NCBI GenBank assembly: GCA_023436305.1
Contig: JAEZJQ010000126.1
Location: 85,800-149,799 of the forward strand
Direction: 5' to 3'
DNA from: Bacillota bacterium
Lineage (GTDB): Bacteria; Bacillota; UBA4882; UBA8346
Length of the DNA stretch: 64,000 nucleotides
In this document: positions 59,482-64,000 of the stretch, in pieces
Layout of the letters: each line of letters opens with the position of its first letter
How positions within the stretch are numbered: position 1 is the first letter of the stretch
Program-made: the position numbers and the translations under genes
The notes under the pieces: model-generated
What the model was told of the DNA's origin: nothing
Seen by the model: the letters and a program-made list of their open reading frames with translations, nothing else
The model's database searches: none

Positions 59482-60063
59482 ATGATGGATAAAATATTAG
59501 TCGTCGATGACACCAAAAATATCCGTAACCTTTTGACCACTTGCCTGGAGATTGAAGGATACGAGGTTATGACTGCCAATAGTGGCAAACAGGCATTGGA
59601 TTTATTGCAAAATAGTAAATTTGCCCTGGTTTTTTTGGATATTAAATTACCGGAATTAATTGGTACTGAAGTTTTACGGCAGATGCGAAGGGCGGGTATA
59701 AAAACACCGGTGATTATTATGACCGCTTTTGCCACGGTAAAAAATGCCGTTGAATGTACCAAGCTTGGTGCGGTAGCATATCTCCAAAAACCTTTTACCG
59801 CTGAAAAGGTGCGCCATGTCTTACGTGAAATTCAAGGAATTATTAATAGCAATTCGGTTAATGTTGATGATTTATTAAACGAAAGCCTGGAATTAATCAC
59901 CGGGCGGAAACTTGATGAAGCTTTTGAAAAACTCAAACAAGCGTTGGCCATGGATCCGAATTGCGGTAAAACCTTTCAATTGTTGGCCCAGCTCTATGAA
60001 GCCCGGGGAAATACCAGGGAATCGGAACTATTCCAGGCCATCGCCCGGCAGTATCGGAATTGA
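59482..60063 (+). CDS. Response regulator with TPR-like output domain
   Basis: A 193-residue protein: receiver domain (about 1-120) with acidic pair VVDD, phospho-acceptor Asp in VFLDIKLPEL, Thr in MTAFA and Lys in LQKPF. The C-terminal about 55 residues form helical repeats of TPR type (LDEAFEKLKQALAMDPNCGK). There is no DNA-binding domain, so output is probably protein-protein. GAGG precedes two adjacent ATGs (59482 or 59485). It forms an operon with the histidine kinase. Confidence 0.88.
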   Translation: MMDKILVVDDTKNIRNLLTTCLEIEGYEVMTANSGKQALDLLQNSKFALVFLDIKLPELIGTEVLRQMRRAGIKTPVIIMTAFATVKNAVECTKLGAVAYLQKPFTAEKVRHVLREIQGIINSNSVNVDDLLNESLELITGRKLDEAFEKLKQALAMDPNCGKTFQLLAQLYEARGNTRESELFQAIARQYRN

Positions 60064-60064
60064 T

Positions 60065-60685
60065 TTATTTCATAATTCCCCAGACTCCTAATATTAGCGC
60101 CGCATAAATGAAATACTTTCGTTGGTCCGCATCCGCCCGTACTTTTTCCAGTTCCGCTTTCAGTTTGGCATTTTCATCCTCCAGCTTCGCGACCCGGTCC
60201 TTTACTTCCAACAAATCTGCTAATATCCACTGGGCTTGCCTTTGTAACTCATTTTGCTCGTCTTGAGTCTTGGTAATATCTTCTTTTATGATCAGATCTT
60301 GCTTATTCAAATCATCCGCCCGTTTATTAAAAAGAGCTACTTTCCGGACCGCTTCGATTAATTCGCTGCGGTATTCATTGGTTACTTTGGCAATTAAATT
60401 CATATCGTCTTTATTGATGCTAGCCTGTCCGGAAGCGACTTCATCTAAAATTTTGGCCACTATCGTCGCCAAAGTATACCGGTCTACCGGTTTGTCGCCT
60501 TGAAAGGTCTGATCTTGATAAAGCTGTAAATAGCCTTTATCCACTAAAAGCTTGACCGCTTTATAAGACCAGTGGTTAGGCGGAACGTCCTCCGGCTCAG
60601 CCGCTATTGCCGGCCGGCTTAATCCTATGATGCACAGTAAGATAATGCTGATTTGCAACATCGTTTTTAAACGGTTCGACTTCAT
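60065..60685 (-). CDS. SLH-domain coiled-coil envelope protein
   Basis: A 206-residue protein: signal peptide (about 1-29), one SLH domain (about 30-90; PPNHWSYKAVKLLVDKGYLQ), a long coiled coil (about 110-185; LQRQAQWILADLLEVKDRVA), and a C-terminal membrane helix (YFIYAALILGVWGI). Its ATG overlaps the TGA of the cohesin-like gene (ATGA), so they are coupled. SLH plus coiled coil recalls OmpM-like tethers of diderm Firmicutes, but the beta-barrel is replaced by a single helix. It could anchor one membrane to the wall. The plus-strand response regulator ends one base away. Confidence 0.82.
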   Translation of the reverse strand: MKSNRLKTMLQISIILLCIIGLSRPAIAAEPEDVPPNHWSYKAVKLLVDKGYLQLYQDQTFQGDKPVDRYTLATIVAKILDEVASGQASINKDDMNLIAKVTNEYRSELIEAVRKVALFNKRADDLNKQDLIIKEDITKTQDEQNELQRQAQWILADLLEVKDRVAKLEDENAKLKAELEKVRADADQRKYFIYAALILGVWGIMK

Positions 60686-62661
60686 TTTTTCGCCTCCTCG
60701 ATTTGGTAAACAGCGGGGGCCAGGCTGCAGGGAATTTGGTTGCCATGAGAGTCCGTAATTTTTAAATTGTTCACTTCCACCTGTCCCGCTCCGGTTCCGA
60801 TGACCCGGAAATTCAGACTCAGCAAAACCGTTTTTTCATCACTGAACGGCTGAATTCGAATTCCACGGATATCTTTGACCAGCCCGGTGTAATTATCAAT
60901 CGATCCACTCCACCACTGGGAAAGGGTATTGCCCTCCACCAGAAAAGTCCCGCGGGAAACATGGATCAATTTTAATTGTTGGGAATTATATTTGATATTC
61001 AAGTCGAACTGTTGGATATCTTTTAAATTGTAAGCCAATAAATCCAGCGTGAATATCTGCTTTAACTCAAGTTTCTCCGGGATGGAAAAGACTAATTTGG
61101 TGGGGAGCGCCGGAATCACCAGTTCCCCCGGTATTACAAGCGGCGCCACTCCGTCACAGGAGATGGTTATTTTAAATTTTCCGGTCTTAAAACCGCCGAT
61201 GGGCTCCAACTGCCAGGTTAGTTTGGTTTGATCACCTCCTGCCAGGTTAGCCGTGAATTTTTCCGCCGGTTCACCTTCCACTAATTGCACTCCCGATTCG
61301 CCGCTGAACACCGCTTTCAGGCTGGAGGTTTCCGTTTCTCCGAGATTTTTAAGATGAATGGTTACCGGTACCGGGTATGGGTCAAAACGGTTGGCGACGA
61401 CTTTTAAAGCGGGAACCGCCAGCGTGGCTTTTAATACCGGCGGGCCGATGATTCGTATCTTCCGGCTGACCTGATTGGCTTCCAATCCTTCGCCGGTAAC
61501 TTTGATTTGAAAGGCGGTGTTGCCTTGATATAAACCATTGGGCTTAATCTCCCAGGAAAATTGCCTCATGACTCCGGGCATTAACTCCGGAAGATGGATT
61601 TGCGGACTGCCGGATACACACTCCAGTCCTTCAGGTAAGATTAAATTAATGCGGGCATTTTTCGCCTTGGCTTCACCCCGGTGTTCCATATACATGACGA
61701 TGGAAAAATTAGCGGGATTCGTGGAATTGTAGCGTACTTCAGCCGGAGCGGATATCCCTAAGAAAGTTTTGCCGGGTGAAAAAGTTACCCCTCCCAAACC
61801 AAAATAGGCAATAATCTCAAAAACTTCTCCGGGGTTGATTTTCCGGGGCATCCAGTACATTACCACCGCACTGTCGAACTCATCCTCACCCATTCGCAAA
61901 AAGCTGGTTCCCGGCTGTAACGAAAAATCCCATGGGGAATCGGCCGCCTTGCCCCAATTGGTATAAATAATTTGATCGGGGGTGGTTATATCACCGCCCC
62001 GGAGCGTTCCTTGAGCAATAACCGCCGGTTTGGCCAATGAATCAAAAGCTTGCCAGAAGTCGGGGGCGTCTTTTCCCTCGCTGCTATCTTCATAAGTAAT
62101 CTCCTTATCGCCCGAACGGAATGGAGCGCCGTCATTATCCCCCACCATGGTATCCAAAAGCATTCTTACCCCAACATCAACAGGAGTACTTCCTTCGTTT
62201 CGGACGATATATTTAATTCGGGCCGTGTCCAGGGCGCCCGTGCTGGGACTTCTGGCCAAATCAAGAATTTGGCTAACGTTCACCGAATCATACCGGCATT
62301 TCATCGTTAATTGATTGGCGGCGAGTGCCGGCGGTTCAACGATGATTCCGCCGGAAACCGAAGCCCCGGAACGTTTGGTGGTCGCTTTACCGAACACAAA
62401 ATTCCGGCCGTTAATCCGGATGGTCGTAAAAGAAGTCCATGGCTTTGGATGCCCGTAAATTAACGGCTTACCGTCATCATCCGGCCGGTTGGGATCTCCC
62501 TTCGTGACATCCACCGCAAAACGGCCGGTTTCCTCAGTGCTGTTATTAATATAGATCTTTATATACTTGTTTTCCAGTGATAACAATTCACTTTCCGCCC
62601 AAACTCCCGACGAAACCATGAACAGACTAATCACCAAACATTTGATAATCGTTTTCTTCAT
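60682..62661 (-). CDS. Secreted multi-domain surface protein with cohesin-like C-terminus
   Basis: A 659-residue protein: signal peptide (MKKTIIKCLVISLFMVSSGVWAES), an N-terminal beta-rich region (30-330), CARDB/NEW3-like immunoglobulin folds (about 330-520; LKNLGETETSSLKAVFSG), and a C-terminal cohesin-like domain (about 525-655; LVFSIPEKLELKQIFTLDLL; FDLNIKYNSQQLKLIHV). ATG 62659-62661 is chosen with GGGGAGGG upstream. An N-terminal longer frame would bury that ribosome site. It follows tonB and is coupled to the SLH protein. A dockerin partner is not seen in the window. Probably a cell-surface assembly or adhesion factor. Confidence 0.78.
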   Translation of the reverse strand: MKKTIIKCLVISLFMVSSGVWAESELLSLENKYIKIYINNSTEETGRFAVDVTKGDPNRPDDDGKPLIYGHPKPWTSFTTIRINGRNFVFGKATTKRSGASVSGGIIVEPPALAANQLTMKCRYDSVNVSQILDLARSPSTGALDTARIKYIVRNEGSTPVDVGVRMLLDTMVGDNDGAPFRSGDKEITYEDSSEGKDAPDFWQAFDSLAKPAVIAQGTLRGGDITTPDQIIYTNWGKAADSPWDFSLQPGTSFLRMGEDEFDSAVVMYWMPRKINPGEVFEIIAYFGLGGVTFSPGKTFLGISAPAEVRYNSTNPANFSIVMYMEHRGEAKAKNARINLILPEGLECVSGSPQIHLPELMPGVMRQFSWEIKPNGLYQGNTAFQIKVTGEGLEANQVSRKIRIIGPPVLKATLAVPALKVVANRFDPYPVPVTIHLKNLGETETSSLKAVFSGESGVQLVEGEPAEKFTANLAGGDQTKLTWQLEPIGGFKTGKFKITISCDGVAPLVIPGELVIPALPTKLVFSIPEKLELKQIFTLDLLAYNLKDIQQFDLNIKYNSQQLKLIHVSRGTFLVEGNTLSQWWSGSIDNYTGLVKDIRGIRIQPFSDEKTVLLSLNFRVIGTGAGQVEVNNLKITDSHGNQIPCSLAPAVYQIEEAKK

Positions 62662-62726
62662 CGCGCCCTCCCCCCAAAAATCAAACCGTTTTAAACGGTT
62701 ACCATCCTCACCTGTTTCAATCCCCG

Positions 62727-63503
62727 TCACTTGCCGGTTTCCGACTTGATAAATCGGAAGGTAACCCCGGATTGAAGATTGAAAATAAAAGCTAAATCAA
62801 TATAATAATCCTTCGATACCGGTTTAAACTGCCAGTCCCGGGTAATGGTGTTGATGGTTGTTTTATCCAACCGGGCGTCACCCGACGATTTACGCAATAG
62901 TACTTTTTCCAAATCGCCATTGGCATGGACCAGAATTCGAACCGCCACTTCACCCTCTTTCCCTTCGTTCATGGCGTTTTTAGGATAAGGAGGCGGAGGT
63001 CCCAATCTTGATACCATTCCTTCCCCGGAACCAAAACTGATGGGTTCGTCAACCGTTGGCCCCTTGGTATCGTTACCGTCACTACCGACCGGTTTTCCTT
63101 GTGTATCCTTGCTTTTAACAACTCCCGGTTTATCAGGTTCTTTATCCCCGGAAGGTTCGGTTACTTGAGATTTTACTCCGTGAGTTCCTTCTTGCATTTT
63201 TTTATTTTGAAGCGGGATCTCGGATGAAGGTTTTTCAGGCTGGCTCTTTTTTGGTTGGCTGGGCTTTGTTTCTCCTTTGTTGGGATTTTTACGATTATCA
63301 CTGGATATACCGGTTATTACGGCCGGTTGGGTACGGAGACTACCGGTGTTTTGGGCAAGTTCAACCATACCCACCGGATAAGTCTCTAAAGTAATCGGTT
63401 TAGGTTCCATGCTTTTCAGAAAAAAAATAAAAATTAATATTCCGTGAAAAGCAATTGAAACAATTACCGCGATCTGATAATTGCGACGTTCAATGCTAGT
63501 CAT
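62727..63503 (-). CDS. tonB: TonB-like energy transducer
   Basis: A 258-residue protein: N-terminal membrane helix (about 10-30), long Pro/Lys/Glu-rich spacer (about 60-160), and a C-terminal TonB domain (PPPPYPKNAMNEGKEGEVAV; VLLRKSSGDARLDKTTINTI; WQFKP). It follows exbD. TonB normally couples the inner-membrane proton gradient to outer-membrane receptors, so its presence argues for an outer membrane. The ribosome site is weak (GGGGC). No TonB-dependent receptor is in the window. Confidence 0.88.
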   Translation of the reverse strand: MTSIERRNYQIAVIVSIAFHGILIFIFFLKSMEPKPITLETYPVGMVELAQNTGSLRTQPAVITGISSDNRKNPNKGETKPSQPKKSQPEKPSSEIPLQNKKMQEGTHGVKSQVTEPSGDKEPDKPGVVKSKDTQGKPVGSDGNDTKGPTVDEPISFGSGEGMVSRLGPPPPYPKNAMNEGKEGEVAVRILVHANGDLEKVLLRKSSGDARLDKTTINTITRDWQFKPVSKDYYIDLAFIFNLQSGVTFRFIKSETGK

Positions 63504-63537
63504 ATCGCATGCCCCATTTTTAAATTGGTAAAAAGCT

Positions 63538-63960
63538 TCATTGAAGATTATTTTTCGGTATTTGTTTGCGATCGACTCCTAATAAAGGTTTTTCAACTCC
63601 CGCGCCGGACAGGGTATCCATTACTTTAATCAGTTCTCCGTAAGAAACAATTGTATCCGGGTTTATTATTACATCGGTTTTTGGATTCTTTTGGAGTTCC
63701 AAACGAACCTTTTCCGCCAGTTCGTTTAAGTCCAACCTTTGTTTCCCTAAAAAAATTTGCGAATCCTTATTAATACTGATAACTATCGAATTAGTTTTCA
63801 CCGCGCCCAATTGGATAGTTTTGGGTAGTTCCACCGGTACCCCACTTTGGGCGGTATTAAAGGTCGAGAATAGCATAAAAAAGATCAGCATAAAAAACAT
63901 CACATCGATCATCGGTACCAACTCTAACCGGGGCTGTCTCCGTTTTATTTGAAGTTTCAT
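63538..63960 (-). CDS. exbD: ExbD/TolR-type proton-channel subunit
   Basis: A 140-residue ExbD: KRRQPRLELVPMIDVMFFML with the functional membrane Asp, one helix (about 16-36), and a periplasmic domain ending KTDVIINPDTIVSYGELIKV. ATG 63958-63960 is chosen, with GGTGG four bases upstream. The 40 bases beyond to the window edge are open in more than one frame and probably hold the end of exbB, which cannot be confirmed. With TonB it would form the energising complex. Confidence 0.9.
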   Translation of the reverse strand: MKLQIKRRQPRLELVPMIDVMFFMLIFFMLFSTFNTAQSGVPVELPKTIQLGAVKTNSIVISINKDSQIFLGKQRLDLNELAEKVRLELQKNPKTDVIINPDTIVSYGELIKVMDTLSGAGVEKPLLGVDRKQIPKNNLQ

Positions 63961-64000
63961 TGTGCCACCATCCTTATCCAAAACAAGCGCCTTTGTACAA

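Overview
The window (about 45-48% G+C by eye) looks like a chromosome segment of an anaerobic, spore-forming-lineage, plant-fibre-degrading Bacillota. Supporting signs are strong GGAGG ribosome sites, a modular GH9 cellulase with two CBM3 modules, a c-di-AMP riboswitch before a KimA-type potassium importer, a decayed CotF-type coat gene, HgdC-type activases and abundant ABC sugar transport genes. An ExbD-TonB gene pair followed by an SLH/coiled-coil protein suggests a two-membrane (diderm) Firmicute, perhaps near Limnochordia/Hydrogenispora; that placement is inference. Most genes are on the minus strand. Layout, left to right. 1-2035: the 5' part of a large secreted repeat protein. 2.6-5.5 kb: MFS transporter, SprT-like remnant, tyrosine recombinase, small membrane protein. 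5.6-7.3 kb: HxlR regulator broken by one TGA, divergent from a DUF362 iron-sulfur protein. 7.4-10.1 kb: CadA-type metal ATPase with a CadC-type repressor and operator. 10.2-13.6 kb: a Mef-like efflux pump and an ABC-F ribosome-protection protein, each with its own leader-peptide/attenuator region. 14.1-16.8 kb: polysaccharide deacetylase and release factor 3. 16.9-27.1 kb: a nine-gene catabolic operon of unknown substrate (YhfZ-like regulator, sugar ABC transporter with two permeases, FGGY kinase, FAD oxidoreductase, phosphotriesterase-family hydrolase, KDPG-type aldolase). 27.4-31.3 kb: rhodanese, membrane protein and the GH9 endoglucanase. 31.8-35.7 kb: TetR regulator and three 2-hydroxyacyl-CoA dehydratase activase-family genes, flanked by two copies of a 117-bp MITE-like element. 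36.2-39.7 kb: a tandem SpeD-like protein, a methyltransferase, an SDR and a hypothetical protein, tied together by two nearly identical promoters. 39.8-47.1 kb: HtrA protease, coat pseudogene, nitroreductase, a LacI-sensor/HD-GYP fusion, ilvC, a zinc ribbon protein and pduL. 47.1-51.5 kb: tRNA-Trp, tRNA-Pro, a membrane protein, a propeller-like secreted protein, a Myb-like two-HTH protein and a coupled Cys-rich peptide. 51.5-57.3 kb: two KimA paralogues around apgM; only one has the riboswitch. 57.6-64.0 kb: a histidine kinase/TPR response regulator pair, then an envelope operon (exbD, tonB, cohesin-like surface protein, SLH protein) running off the right edge. The best candidates for undescribed biology are the nine-gene catabolic operon, the RLR-ending leader peptide ahead of the Mef-like pump with its ABC-F neighbour, the co-promoted SpeD/methyltransferase/SDR set, and the ExbD-TonB-cohesin-SLH operon. 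All family calls rest on reading motifs by eye; no searches were run.
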